A DNA stretch of 64,000 bases. It comes from Phyllobacteriaceae bacterium (GTDB lineage Bacteria; Pseudomonadota; Alphaproteobacteria; Rhizobiales; Rhizobiaceae). Below are positions 52,697 to 61,628 of the stretch, in pieces. The notes below the pieces were generated by a model. The model did not search any database. It was not told the origin of the DNA and saw nothing but the letters and a program-made list of their open reading frames with translations. The stretch covers positions 1 through 64,000 of the forward strand of contig PAPF01000022.1 of the NCBI GenBank assembly GCA_002708825.1. Reading direction: 5' to 3'. Within the stretch, counting starts at the first letter, position 1. Each line of letters starts with the position of its first letter. The translations under genes and the position numbers were made by a program.

Positions 52697-54634
52697 ATGT
52701 TCCAACCGGACCCTGTTATTCAACGAGCAAGCACGCTCGCGGCGTTCATTGATGATTGTGGTGCGGGCAGTTACGAAGGTCTCGTCAAACGTGCCAACGC
52801 CGAACCGGAATGGTTCTGGGGCCGGATAATCGGCTATGCCGGCATCCGGTTCAATCGTCCCTATACGCAACTGCGGGATATATCCGCGGGGCCAGATTCG
52901 ATCCGATGGGCTGTCGGGGGTACCCTGAATCTGACAGAGACCTGTCTCGACGCCCGCATCGCGGGAAAACTTGGCGACAAGACCGCGATCGACTGGGTTG
53001 GCGAGGATGGAAGCCGCCGCCGCTGGACCTATGCCGAGCTTGCCGCCGAGGCCGCCCGCGTCGCATCGGCCCTTGCCGCTCGCGGGGTGGAGCCCGGACA
53101 GGCGGTAGGTATCTACATGCCGATGATTCCGGAAATCGAGGCGGCGCTTCTGGGCATCGCACGGTTGGGCGCCGTGGCGGTGCCGCTGTTCTCCGGTTTT
53201 GCCGCGCACGCCATCGCCACCCGTCTGAACGATGCCCGTGCCGTTGCGGTGCTGACGGCAGATGCGACGCCCCGGCGGGGAAAACCCGTCTGGATGGAGG
53301 CGACGCTGGCCGAAGCCCTGAAGGAGGTGCCACTTGTCCATACCGTGCTCAGCCTGCGGCGGTTCGGCGGCATAGTGGCCGATCCAGTCCGCGATCTCGA
53401 CTGGCAGGAGACCGTCGGCAAAGCTGACGCGAGGCGTCCCGCCCATCCGGTAGACGCCGATGCGCCCCTGCTTATCGCCTACACCTCGGGTACGACTGGC
53501 AAGCCCAAGGGCGTGGTTCATACCCATCTCGGTGTCCAGGCCAAGGCCACGGCCGACTTCTTGCTGTGCCTCGACATGAAACGCGACGATCGTCATTTGT
53601 GGATGACTGACATGGGCTGGGTGATGGGGCCACTCACGCTTCTGTCGGTGTTGCTTTCGGGCGCCACGCTGGCGCTCGCCGAGGGTGCGCCCTCGATGCC
53701 GGACGACCCCTTCCGGCTGCTGCGCCTAGCCTCGGAGATGGGCGTCACCCACCTTGGCGTCGCCCCCACGCTGGTGCGGCAGTTCATGACTCAGGATCCC
53801 GGGCCACTTTCCGGCTACGACCTTTCGCCGTTACGCATCGTCGCCTCGACCGGCGAACCTTGGACCGATGACGCCTGGCTGTGGCATCTCGACCATATCT
53901 GCCGCCGCCGCGCGGTACCGCTCAACATTTCAGGCGGGACCGAGTTGTTCGGCGCGATCCTGACTTCAACCGTATTGCACGAGGTCAAACCCGGTGGATT
54001 CTCTGCTCAAGCACTGGGGGTCGGCGCAAAAGTGCTGCGCGTGGACGGAAGCGAAGCCGCGCCGGGCGAGGTTGGCGAACTGGTCGTGACCCAACCGCCG
54101 ATCGGGCTGACACCGACCATTTGGGGAGACCGGGAACGCTATCTCGAAACCTACTGGTCTACCTTCCCCGGCATCTGGCGGCACGGCGACTGGGTGCGCC
54201 GCGATCCGGATGGCACATGGTATATCCTCGGCCGCTCGGACGATACGTTGAACATTGCCGGCAAGCGCATCGGCCCGCCCGAGATCGAGGCGGCGCTGAC
54301 CGAGACGGGGAAGGTGGTGGACGCGGCGGCCATCGCTGCCCCGGACGATCTGAAAGGCGTGGCGGTGGTCTGCGTCTGCGTCGCGTCGCCCGGTGTGTTG
54401 CCCGACGCGGCACTAGTGGAGCAGCTCAAGGACCGCGTGGGAGAGATCGTTTCCAAGCCCTTCCGCCCGCGCGAGATCCATTTCGTCGAGGCGCTTCCCA
54501 AGACCCGCAGCATGAAGACGATGCGCCGGCTCGTGCGCGCCGCTTTTCTGGGCGAGGATCCGGGCGACCTGTCCTCTGTCAGCAACCCCGAGACGATGGA
54601 AGCCATCGCCGCCCTGCGAAAGGACAGATCATGA
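52697..54634 (+). CDS. AMP-forming acyl-CoA synthetase (acetyl/acetoacetyl-CoA synthetase-like)
   Basis: ANL ligase of 645 residues with an N-terminal ACS-like segment (YEGLVKRANAEPEWFWGRI) that other ligases of the window lack. P-loop IAYTSGTTGKPKGVVHTH is at about 259-276, then ISGGTELFGAIL, WRHGDWVRRDPDGTWYILGRSDDTLNIAGKRIGPPEIE and PKTRSMKTMRR with the acyl-adenylating Lys. The usual G before that Lys is Met. The substrate may be a short or cyclic carboxylic acid. The ATG at 52697 follows the terminator by 19 bases with GAGG ahead, so the promoter must overlap the terminator region. No island operator is seen here. Confidence 0.88.
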   Translation: MFQPDPVIQRASTLAAFIDDCGAGSYEGLVKRANAEPEWFWGRIIGYAGIRFNRPYTQLRDISAGPDSIRWAVGGTLNLTETCLDARIAGKLGDKTAIDWVGEDGSRRRWTYAELAAEAARVASALAARGVEPGQAVGIYMPMIPEIEAALLGIARLGAVAVPLFSGFAAHAIATRLNDARAVAVLTADATPRRGKPVWMEATLAEALKEVPLVHTVLSLRRFGGIVADPVRDLDWQETVGKADARRPAHPVDADAPLLIAYTSGTTGKPKGVVHTHLGVQAKATADFLLCLDMKRDDRHLWMTDMGWVMGPLTLLSVLLSGATLALAEGAPSMPDDPFRLLRLASEMGVTHLGVAPTLVRQFMTQDPGPLSGYDLSPLRIVASTGEPWTDDAWLWHLDHICRRRAVPLNISGGTELFGAILTSTVLHEVKPGGFSAQALGVGAKVLRVDGSEAAPGEVGELVVTQPPIGLTPTIWGDRERYLETYWSTFPGIWRHGDWVRRDPDGTWYILGRSDDTLNIAGKRIGPPEIEAALTETGKVVDAAAIAAPDDLKGVAVVCVCVASPGVLPDAALVEQLKDRVGEIVSKPFRPREIHFVEALPKTRSMKTMRRLVRAAFLGEDPGDLSSVSNPETMEAIAALRKDRS

Positions 54635-55485
54635 TTACCGTCTTCGGAGCAACCGGCACCACCGGCGTCCCCCTTGTCGATACGCTATTGGCCAAGGGCG
54701 CGAAAGTGCGCGCCGTCACCAGCGACCCGGCCAAGCTCGACGCGCTCAAGGCCAAGGGGTGCGAAGCCGTCGTTGCCGATTTCACCGATCCCGCTGCGCT
54801 GAATCGTGCCTGTTTAACGGCTGAACGGATCTATTTGGTGACACCCGCGCACCGGCACATGCGCCGCTGGAAGGCCGATACGATCGAAGCGGCGAAGGCG
54901 GCAGGGGTGCGCCACGTCGTTCTGGCCACCGGACTTGGTGCCTCGCCCAAAGCCAGGCTGACCTTTGGCATGTGGCATTCGGAAACCCAGGAACTGCTGA
55001 AGGAAAGCGGCCTCGACTGGACCTTTGTTCAACCGACCTATTTCATGCAAAACCTGTTGTGGCAGGCCGGAAACATCGCAAGGGACGGGGTTTATTACGA
55101 CGATCTGGGGGGGCCTGTGGCCTGGATCGATGCCCGCGACATTGCTGACGTCGCGGCCGATGCGCTGACCGGCGCGGGGCATGAAGGCAAGTACTATGGC
55201 CTGACCGGTCCCGAGGCCCTGTCTGGAGAAGAGATTGCGGCAATTCTGTCGGAAGCGACGGGTCGGCAGGTCGCTTGCGCGCCCCTGTCCGCCGAGGACG
55301 CCAAGGCGGCAAAGATCGCCGGCGGGATGCAGGACGAGGTCGCCGCGGCCATGGTGGAACTGGCCTCGATCGCACCCAAGGGTTACCTCGCCGGCATCGA
55401 GACCACGGTGAGCGACGTGCTTGGACACCCGGCGCGCCGTTTTGCCGATTTCGTGACCGAGAACAGGCATGCCTTCACCGGATGA
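54631..55485 (+). CDS. NmrA-like NAD(P)-binding protein (atypical SDR)
   Basis: Atypical SDR of 284 residues. It starts MITVFGATGTTGVPLVDTLLAKGAKVRAVTSDPAK with the G-A-T-G-x-x-G variant Rossmann motif of the NmrA/TMR group, and continues LDWTFVQPTYFMQNLL near residue 128. Members include redox sensors, quinone or triphenylmethane reductases and isoflavone-reductase-like enzymes. Its reaction cannot be inferred. The ATG overlaps the ligase stop (ATGA), so it is co-translated with the ligase. Confidence 0.83.
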   Translation: MITVFGATGTTGVPLVDTLLAKGAKVRAVTSDPAKLDALKAKGCEAVVADFTDPAALNRACLTAERIYLVTPAHRHMRRWKADTIEAAKAAGVRHVVLATGLGASPKARLTFGMWHSETQELLKESGLDWTFVQPTYFMQNLLWQAGNIARDGVYYDDLGGPVAWIDARDIADVAADALTGAGHEGKYYGLTGPEALSGEEIAAILSEATGRQVACAPLSAEDAKAAKIAGGMQDEVAAAMVELASIAPKGYLAGIETTVSDVLGHPARRFADFVTENRHAFTG

Positions 55486-56209
55486 GGCGGCGCCCGCGCC
55501 GCTTTTTCTCGAGCTCGCACCGCCGCCCGGGGGGCCCACCCCGGTCGACCACATGTTCGTCTTCCGCGATTGGGGTCATCTCACGGGACATGGCAGCGGC
55601 CGTTTTGCCACGGATCTCTTCACGCTTTCCTTCGCTTTCGACCCGCTTCTGGGGAAGAATGCCCTCCCCCGCCCGACCCTCACGCCACCCCGCCCCGCGT
55701 TCAGCCCGCGGATCGCGCCCTTCCGGGGAGTGTCGGCAGGGCTGCGACTCGCTTCCGCGCCCGAACGGCTTCCGCCCGAGGCATCTCTCGTCGAACTGGC
55801 CGGTTTCCTGCACGACTTTACCACCGGCAACGAGGCTCTTGTTCCGCTTGTAGCCGCGCTTGACCGGCTTGCCTGCGAACTTGGCTTCCCTGCGATCGGC
55901 ACGGCGCCTACCAGCGCTCGCAGCGAGAGGCGCAGCATCCGGATGGCAACGGGCATGTCGCGCCGTCGGCTAGCCGCAACCCGTCGATTTCGTCATCTAC
56001 TGGGCGGGCTTGCCAAACACGCAAAACCCCTGGGCGAATTGGCGCTCGACACCGGCTACTACGACCAGTCGCACATGTCGGCCGCCTGCCGCGCCTTCGC
56101 CGGGAAGCCCCCCGGCGCGATTCGCCTTCAGGCAGCAGCACCATCCGATGGCCGTTTTTTCCAAGATAACAGGTTGAATAGCCGGTTAAGACTGATCATC
56201 GATCGCTGA
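55469..56209 (+). CDS. AraC-family transcriptional regulator
   Basis: Protein of 246 residues with a C-terminal AraC HTH: MSRRRLAATRRFRHLLGG, then LGELALDTGYYDQSHMSAACRAFAGKPPGAIR, where Y-x-D-Q-S-H-x-x-x-x-x-x-x-x-x-G-x-x-P is the family signature. The N-terminal half (PVDHMFVFRDWGH) resembles small cupin-like sensor domains, and the first HTH appears short. It overlaps the NmrA-like gene by 17 bases. It may regulate this ligase operon, which lies outside the TCTAAC operator network. Confidence 0.8.
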   Translation: MPSPDEAAPAPLFLELAPPPGGPTPVDHMFVFRDWGHLTGHGSGRFATDLFTLSFAFDPLLGKNALPRPTLTPPRPAFSPRIAPFRGVSAGLRLASAPERLPPEASLVELAGFLHDFTTGNEALVPLVAALDRLACELGFPAIGTAPTSARSERRSIRMATGMSRRRLAATRRFRHLLGGLAKHAKPLGELALDTGYYDQSHMSAACRAFAGKPPGAIRLQAAAPSDGRFFQDNRLNSRLRLIIDR

Positions 56210-56231
56210 AAAAGGGAGTGCAAGACAGTCT

Positions 56232-56687
56232 ATGCCGGAATTCGAACCGAAGAATCCTGACTATGACGCGCGCGTGCGCGACAGTTTCGAGCGCCAGAAG
56301 GTGATGCAAACGCTGGGGATCGGTATTGCCGGACTCTCGCCCGGTCGTATCGTGCTGGAGATGGTACATAATGATGCCTTGACTCAACAGCACGGATTTC
56401 TGCACGCCGGGATCGTGTCGACCGCGCTCGACAGTGCCTGCGGCTATGCGGCCTTCTCTCTGATGCCCGCCGAGGCCGCGGTGCTGACTGTGGAATTCAA
56501 GATCAACCTGCTCAACCCGGCAGACGGCGAGCGGTTTCGATTCGTCGCGGATGTGGTCAAACCGGGGCGCACCCTGACGATCTGCGAGGCGCGCGCCTTT
56601 GCGGTGAAGGGCGGGGACGAAAGGCTCGTCGCCGCGATGACCGGAACGCTGATGGCCCTTGTCGGGCGGACGGGCGTGGCCGGATAA
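56232..56687 (+). CDS. PaaI-type hot-dog acyl-CoA thioesterase
   Basis: Hot-dog protein of 151 residues. QQHGFLHAGIVSTALDSACGYAAFSLMP holds the PaaI segment (H-x-G-x-x-x-x-x-x-D) and LTVEFKINLLNPADGERF the second strand. Likely removes CoA from aberrant esters or releases an end product. It is the last gene of the ligase/AraC operon and converges with the ligase at 56769. Confidence 0.85.
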   Translation: MPEFEPKNPDYDARVRDSFERQKVMQTLGIGIAGLSPGRIVLEMVHNDALTQQHGFLHAGIVSTALDSACGYAAFSLMPAEAAVLTVEFKINLLNPADGERFRFVADVVKPGRTLTICEARAFAVKGGDERLVAAMTGTLMALVGRTGVAG

Positions 56688-56731
56688 GGCTGCAAGCCGC
56701 TTGGTCGGTTGACGGCCGGTCGATCGGCTGC

Positions 56732-56749
56732 CCGGAGCTTCAACTCCGG
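56732..56749. terminator. Hairpin between convergent genes
   Basis: CCGGAG-CTTCAA-CTCCGG, a 6-bp perfect stem in the 81-base gap between the thioesterase and the leftward ligase. No clear T-run follows. Confidence 0.5.
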
Positions 56750-56768
56750 TTCTCCCGCCGGCGGCCTC

Positions 56769-58289
56769 TCAGTTCGTCAACCGGCTTTCCAGGATGTGGC
56801 GCTGGATCTTGCCGCTCGTCGAGCGCGGAAAATCCTCGAATGCGATGAACTGGAACTCGCGCGGTCGCTTGTAGCCCGCTAGCTTCTCGCGGCATAACTG
56901 CATCAACTCTTCGGCGCCCGGTCCATCGTTGCCGCATGCGACAAACGCAACGGGGCTTTCACCCCATTTCGCATCGAGCGCCCGCACAACCGCTGCATCG
57001 ACCACACCTGGATGCGCAAGCAGCACACGCTCGATTTCAGCTGGATAGACGTTCTCGCCGCCGGTCTTGATCAGGTATTTCACCCGGTCCACGAAATCGA
57101 TTGTACCATCGCGGTTTCGGCGGAACAGATCGCCCATATGAAAGAAACCGTTGCGGAAGTCGCTGACGTTGGTGTCGTCGGCATTCCAGTATCCTGAAAA
57201 CAGGGTCGGTCCACGCAACGCCATTTCGCCGGGCGATCCGATCGGGACGTCACGATCCTCGGGATCCACCAGCCGAACCTCGCAAAATGCGCTGATCCGT
57301 TTGGACAATGTCTCGGGCGCGACACCGGGGGCGATCAGATCGGCGGTGCCCGGCGGCAGACCGGTTTCTGTGGCTCCGAAGGAATTCAGATAGGGCGCAC
57401 CGAGAAGACTCGTCAGTTCCGCGATCTGGTGCGGCGGCACCAGATCGGCCATCGCGCCGCAGACCTTGATCCCTTTCAACGGCAGTGGATTGGCGCGCCG
57501 TTCGGCGATGAAGGCCTCAAGCGCCCCGGGCATCATCACGAACCAGCCAATCCTGTGGCGTGACAGCGCCTCATTCATGACCGAGGGCTGCAGTCCATCC
57601 ACCATCACCACAGTCCCGCCACGCAGAAGCGTCGCCAGCGCTTGATCGGTCGATGCCATGTGAAACATTGGCGCCCATGCGATGAAACCGTCATCGGGAT
57701 CCAGCGCAAGCTGCGCCGCAAAGGCCATGGCACGCGCGATATGGGCACGGTGGCTGATTAGGGCGCCTTTCGGCAACCCGGTTGTTCCCGAGGTATAGAG
57801 TATCGTGAGGCCAGCCTCAGGATCATCCACCAGCGTGCCGGTGCGCGGGTCCGGGTTCGCCGAGGCCAGCGCCTGCTCCCATTCGGGTCCGATCTCCAGG
57901 CCGGGCAGATCCGACACTGCGCGAAAGGCATCACGCAATTCGGGTTCGACCACGGCCAGCACCGGTTCGACCAGTTCGATGCAATGCTTCAGCTCGGGCG
58001 CGGCGAGCCGCCAGTTCAGGCAGGCGACAATGGCGCCGATTCCCGCCGCCGCAAGTTCCAGCTCAAGATACTCGACGCGGTTATGCGACAGGATGGCGAT
58101 CCTGTCGCCGGGCGCCACCCCTCGCGACAGAAGCACCGACGCCAAGCGATCCACACGGTCGAGCAGTTCGCCATAGCTGCGGCGGGTCTCGCCATCCTCG
58201 ACCGCAAGCGCGCCGTCCCTCCCCACCGCGCAGGTGCGGAAGACCGAGTACAGATCAGCGCGGCCCGCGCGCAGCACCTCAGGCAGCAT
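56769..58289 (-). CDS. AMP-forming acyl-CoA synthetase (medium-size, FadD-like)
   Basis: ANL ligase of 506 residues. The P-loop motif LYTSGTTGLPKGALISH is at about 163-179, then SFGATETGLPPG, MGDLFRRNRDGTIDFVDRVKYLIKTGGENVYPAEIERVL and FPRSTSGKIQRHIL with the C-terminal Lys. All core motifs are intact. The ATG at 58289 has GGAGGATGCG. It lies 27 bases after the dienoyl-CoA reductase gene on the same strand, so both come from operator J. Likely activates an acid that enters by the route requiring dienoyl-CoA reduction. Confidence 0.9.
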   Translation of the reverse strand: MLPEVLRAGRADLYSVFRTCAVGRDGALAVEDGETRRSYGELLDRVDRLASVLLSRGVAPGDRIAILSHNRVEYLELELAAAGIGAIVACLNWRLAAPELKHCIELVEPVLAVVEPELRDAFRAVSDLPGLEIGPEWEQALASANPDPRTGTLVDDPEAGLTILYTSGTTGLPKGALISHRAHIARAMAFAAQLALDPDDGFIAWAPMFHMASTDQALATLLRGGTVVMVDGLQPSVMNEALSRHRIGWFVMMPGALEAFIAERRANPLPLKGIKVCGAMADLVPPHQIAELTSLLGAPYLNSFGATETGLPPGTADLIAPGVAPETLSKRISAFCEVRLVDPEDRDVPIGSPGEMALRGPTLFSGYWNADDTNVSDFRNGFFHMGDLFRRNRDGTIDFVDRVKYLIKTGGENVYPAEIERVLLAHPGVVDAAVVRALDAKWGESPVAFVACGNDGPGAEELMQLCREKLAGYKRPREFQFIAFEDFPRSTSGKIQRHILESRLTN

Positions 58290-58316
58290 CGCATCCTCCA
58301 TTGTTACGGTGCCATC

Positions 58317-60353
58317 TCAGAAACTTTGAGCCAAGCGCACCCCTTCATCAATGGCGCGCAATGCATCGAGTTCGGCGGCTTCCTTGGCACCGCCGATCAT
58401 TGTGACCGCAACGCCGCGCGATGCAAGCTCGTCGGCCAAGCTCCACTCGGGTTCCTGGCCAGTGCACAATATGATGGTATCGGCGGCAATGACCCTTGGC
58501 TTGCCGTCCAAAAGGATATGCAGCCCGTCGTCGTCGATGCTGTCATAGACCACGCCGCACAAGGCCTCGACTCCATGCTTGCGCAGGGCGTTGCGCAGGA
58601 TCCATCCCGTCGAGACGCCGAGCCCTGCACCGGGCTTCGAAGTCTTTCTCTGGAGCATGACAACTCTACGCCGCGAGGGTTTTGGCGCCAATGGATCGCT
58701 TACCAAGGAGCCCGGTGCGGCGAATTCCGGATCGACGCCCCATGTCGAGCAGAATGTTCCGGTGTTGTGGACCTCGGCTGGCTCGGTCACGAGGAACTCG
58801 GCCACGTCGTGCCCGATCCCGCCCGCGCCCATCACCGCAACAGTCTCGCCTGCGACGCGCGCGCCAGAGAGAATCTCGGCGTAGGTTGCGACACTGGGAT
58901 GGTCTATGCCCGGCAGATCGGGAATGCGCGGGACCACCCCGGTCGCGATCACCACATGATCGAAACCCTCCAAATCATCGGCTTGCGCCCGCTGTCCCAG
59001 CCGCAGCTTTGCTCCGTGCTTTCTCATCTGACCAGCATAATAACGAAGGGTTTCGTTGAACTCGTCCTTACCCGGCGCCGCGCGCGCAAGGTTCAGTTGA
59101 CCGCCAAGTTCGTCCGTAGCTTCGAAAAGCGTGACGTCATGGCCAAGCCGCGCCGCTTCGGCCGCCGCCGCCATTCCCGCGGCCCCGCCGCCGACAACCG
59201 CCACCTTCCTCGGCAATTCCGCGGGCGTGTCCCGGAATTCCGTTTCGCGCCCGGCTCGTGGATTGACGAGGCACCCGACCGGTCGGTCGGAGAATATGAA
59301 ATCGAGACAGGCTTGGTTGCATGCAATGCAGGTATTGATTTCCTCGGCGCGGCCTTCGCGCACCTTCTTCACGAAAAGCGGATCCGCCAGGAATGGCCGA
59401 GCCATCGAGACCATATCCGCCTCACCGGAAACAATAATATCCTCCGCGATATCGGGAGTGTTGATGCGGTTCGAGGCCACTACCGGAATTGAAACCGCGG
59501 CCTTCACGTTGGCCGCGGCCTTTCGCCAGGCCCCCCGTGGCACGGGATAGGCTATGGTCGGTACACGCGCTTCGTGCCAGCCGATTCCGGTGTTCAGAAT
59601 GTCGGCTCCTGCCTTCTCGATCTTCTGTGCCAGCGCTGCGATCTCCTCGGTCGGTGCCCCCTCTTCGATCAGGTCCGCGGCGGAGATCCGGTAGATGATC
59701 AGGAAATCCGGTCCGCAGGCCGCGCGAACGGCGCGCACGATCTCGACCGGAAAGCGATGCCGGTTCTCGACGCTTCCGCCCCAGTCATCCTCGCGTTTGT
59801 TCGTGTGCGTGACGGTGAACTCGTTGATGAGATAACCCTCGGAGCCCATGATCTCGACACCGTCGAATCCGGCAGCTTGAGCATTGGCAGCGGCTTCTGC
59901 GAAATCCAAGATTGTACGGCGGATATCTGCATCACTCATCTCGCGGGGCGTGTAACGATTGATCGGCGCGCGAATCGGCGACGGAGCAACGCAGTCTTCA
60001 ATCTTTGCATATCGGCCGGCATGAAGAAGCTGCGCACAGATCAGGCTACCTTCGGCCTGGACTGCTTCGCAGATGGGACGCAGTTTCAGCGCCTCGTCCC
60101 GATCATCGATACGCGGACCGTCGGGATCAAATATTCCATCGGCATTGGGCGAAAAACCACCCGTGACCAAAATCGCCGCCTCGCCGCGGGCCCGCTCCGC
60201 ATAAAAGGCAATCTGCCTGGCGATACCGTCAGGTTCGGTTTCAAGGCGCGTATGCATCGAGCCCATTATCACGCGATTGCGCAACGTCCTGCCGCCCGCG
60301 CTGATTGGTGAAAGCAGCGCCCCGTAGCCCGTTTCATCCAAAGACTTCATCAT
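58317..60353 (-). CDS. 2,4-dienoyl-CoA reductase (FadH-type), FMN/FAD/4Fe-4S flavoenzyme
   Basis: Large flavoenzyme of 678 residues built like FadH: an old-yellow-enzyme TIM barrel with FMN (about 1-370), the iron-sulfur cluster set C342-x2-C345-x3-C349-x11-C361 within INTCIACNQACLDF, and a C-terminal FAD/NAD(P)H part with VAVVGGGAAGMAAAAEAARLG and VAVMGAGGIGHDVAEFL. It reduces 2,4-dienoyl-CoA to a 3-enoyl-CoA, which then needs an isomerase such as those at 15157 or 48639. Related enzymes act on trimethylamine or cyclic dienes. The ATG at 60353 follows AGGAGGGGAGC. Confidence 0.92.
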   Translation of the reverse strand: MMKSLDETGYGALLSPISAGGRTLRNRVIMGSMHTRLETEPDGIARQIAFYAERARGEAAILVTGGFSPNADGIFDPDGPRIDDRDEALKLRPICEAVQAEGSLICAQLLHAGRYAKIEDCVAPSPIRAPINRYTPREMSDADIRRTILDFAEAAANAQAAGFDGVEIMGSEGYLINEFTVTHTNKREDDWGGSVENRHRFPVEIVRAVRAACGPDFLIIYRISAADLIEEGAPTEEIAALAQKIEKAGADILNTGIGWHEARVPTIAYPVPRGAWRKAAANVKAAVSIPVVASNRINTPDIAEDIIVSGEADMVSMARPFLADPLFVKKVREGRAEEINTCIACNQACLDFIFSDRPVGCLVNPRAGRETEFRDTPAELPRKVAVVGGGAAGMAAAAEAARLGHDVTLFEATDELGGQLNLARAAPGKDEFNETLRYYAGQMRKHGAKLRLGQRAQADDLEGFDHVVIATGVVPRIPDLPGIDHPSVATYAEILSGARVAGETVAVMGAGGIGHDVAEFLVTEPAEVHNTGTFCSTWGVDPEFAAPGSLVSDPLAPKPSRRRVVMLQRKTSKPGAGLGVSTGWILRNALRKHGVEALCGVVYDSIDDDGLHILLDGKPRVIAADTIILCTGQEPEWSLADELASRGVAVTMIGGAKEAAELDALRAIDEGVRLAQSF

Positions 60354-60388
60354 GCTCCCCTCCTTTGAAAACACCTCTTGCGCTGCAT

Positions 60389-60404
60389 TCTAACGTTTGT
60401 TAGA
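60389..60404. promoter_or_regulatory. Operator site J, divergent promoter region
   Basis: TCTAACGTTTGTTAGA: both halves match the motif except the inner base pair. It lies between the leftward dienoyl-CoA reductase and the rightward ACAD, 35 and 42 bases from their starts. Confidence 0.8.
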
Positions 60405-60446
60405 TTTTTTTAAAGAGGAATTCACCGCAATGGGAGGGCGGAGGGA

Positions 60447-61628
60447 ATGCAGTTTCAGCCTACAGAGGACCAACAAGCGTTCCGCGAGACGGCGAAACGC
60501 TTTGCCACCGAAAAGCTGGCCCCCAGCTATCAGGAGCGGGCCGCCAAGCACGAATTCGACCGTGACCTGATCAGGGAAATGGGGGCGCTCGGCCTGATCG
60601 GCCCCGACCTGCCCGAGGAATTCGGCGGCTTGGGCGAAAGCTCTGTCACGTCGGGGCTGATCGTCGAAGAGATCGCCTATGCCGATTTCAACGCAAGTTA
60701 CGTGCAGCTTCTGGGATCGCTCATGGGCGGCATGGTCGCCAAGCACGCCTCGCGCGACATCGCGTCGGAATGGGTGCCCAAGGTGGTTTCGGGTGATGCC
60801 GTCATTGGTCTGGGCCTGACCGAGCCGCGCGGCGGTTCGGATGCGGCGAACCTGATTCTGAAGGCCGAGAAATCCGGAAACGGCTGGCGGCTGAACGGTG
60901 AAAAGACCTCCATGAGTTTTGCCAGCCAGGCCGATGCGGCGGTAGTCTTTGCCCGTACCGGCGATCCCAATGGCGGTTCGCGCGGGGTCAGCGCCTTCTT
61001 CATCGACCTGAACCAACCCGGCATCAAGCGCACGCATTTCGACGACATCGGCACCAAGCCCGTCGGGCGTGGATCGGTGTTCTTCGACGATGTCTTCGTG
61101 CCGGCCGAAAACATGATGGCCGAGCAGGACCGCGCCTTTGGCACCATCATGATGGGATTCGACTATTCCCGTGCGCTGATCGGTCTGGAATGCCTGGGCG
61201 CGGCGCAGGCTTCGGTGGACGAGACCTGGGCATATGTGCAGGAGCGCGAGGCGTTCGGCGCGCCGATCGTGCAGTATCAGGGCGTCAGCTTTCCGCTGGC
61301 CGAGGCGGAAACGCAACTGACCATGATGCGCCAGCTTTGCTACTACACGCTGGACCTGCGGGACCGCGGCCTGCCCCACACCTCCGAGGCAGCGATGTGC
61401 AAATGGTACCTGCCCAAGACCGCCTGCGAGATCCTGCACCAGTGTCTGATCCTGCACGGGCATTACGGCTATACCACAGACCTGCCGCATCATCAGCGCT
61501 ACAACGACGTTCTGGGCCTTCAGATCGGCGACGGGACCGCGCAGATCCAAAAGCTGGTGATCGCCCGCGAGAAGGTCGGTCGCATGGCGTTGCAATATGA
61601 CAAGAAGGCGAAGGGGTCCGCGAAATGA
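60447..61628 (+). CDS. Acyl-CoA dehydrogenase, cyclohexanecarboxyl-CoA dehydrogenase (AliB)-like
   Basis: ACAD of 393 residues with GLTEPRGGSDAANLILKAEK, LEYH-like ILHGHYGYTTDLPHHQRYND and the end segment LQIGDGTAQIQKLVIAREKVG. The medium-chain Glu position (Y-E-G-T) is Asp362. P-R-G-G-S-D instead of P-G-A-G-S-D and the general outline recall cyclohexanecarboxyl-CoA and cyclohexenecarboxyl-CoA dehydrogenases. That link is by resemblance only. GGAGGGCGGAGGGA precedes the ATG. With the BadH-like SDR it suggests alicyclic-ring oxidation. Confidence 0.88.
   Translation: MQFQPTEDQQAFRETAKRFATEKLAPSYQERAAKHEFDRDLIREMGALGLIGPDLPEEFGGLGESSVTSGLIVEEIAYADFNASYVQLLGSLMGGMVAKHASRDIASEWVPKVVSGDAVIGLGLTEPRGGSDAANLILKAEKSGNGWRLNGEKTSMSFASQADAAVVFARTGDPNGGSRGVSAFFIDLNQPGIKRTHFDDIGTKPVGRGSVFFDDVFVPAENMMAEQDRAFGTIMMGFDYSRALIGLECLGAAQASVDETWAYVQEREAFGAPIVQYQGVSFPLAEAETQLTMMRQLCYYTLDLRDRGLPHTSEAAMCKWYLPKTACEILHQCLILHGHYGYTTDLPHHQRYNDVLGLQIGDGTAQIQKLVIAREKVGRMALQYDKKAKGSAK

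Noticed and set aside
52697-52700. Upstream TTG start at 52676 for the acyl-CoA synthetase
   Set aside because: It would begin inside the T-run of the terminator; the ATG at 52697 has a plausible ribosome site.
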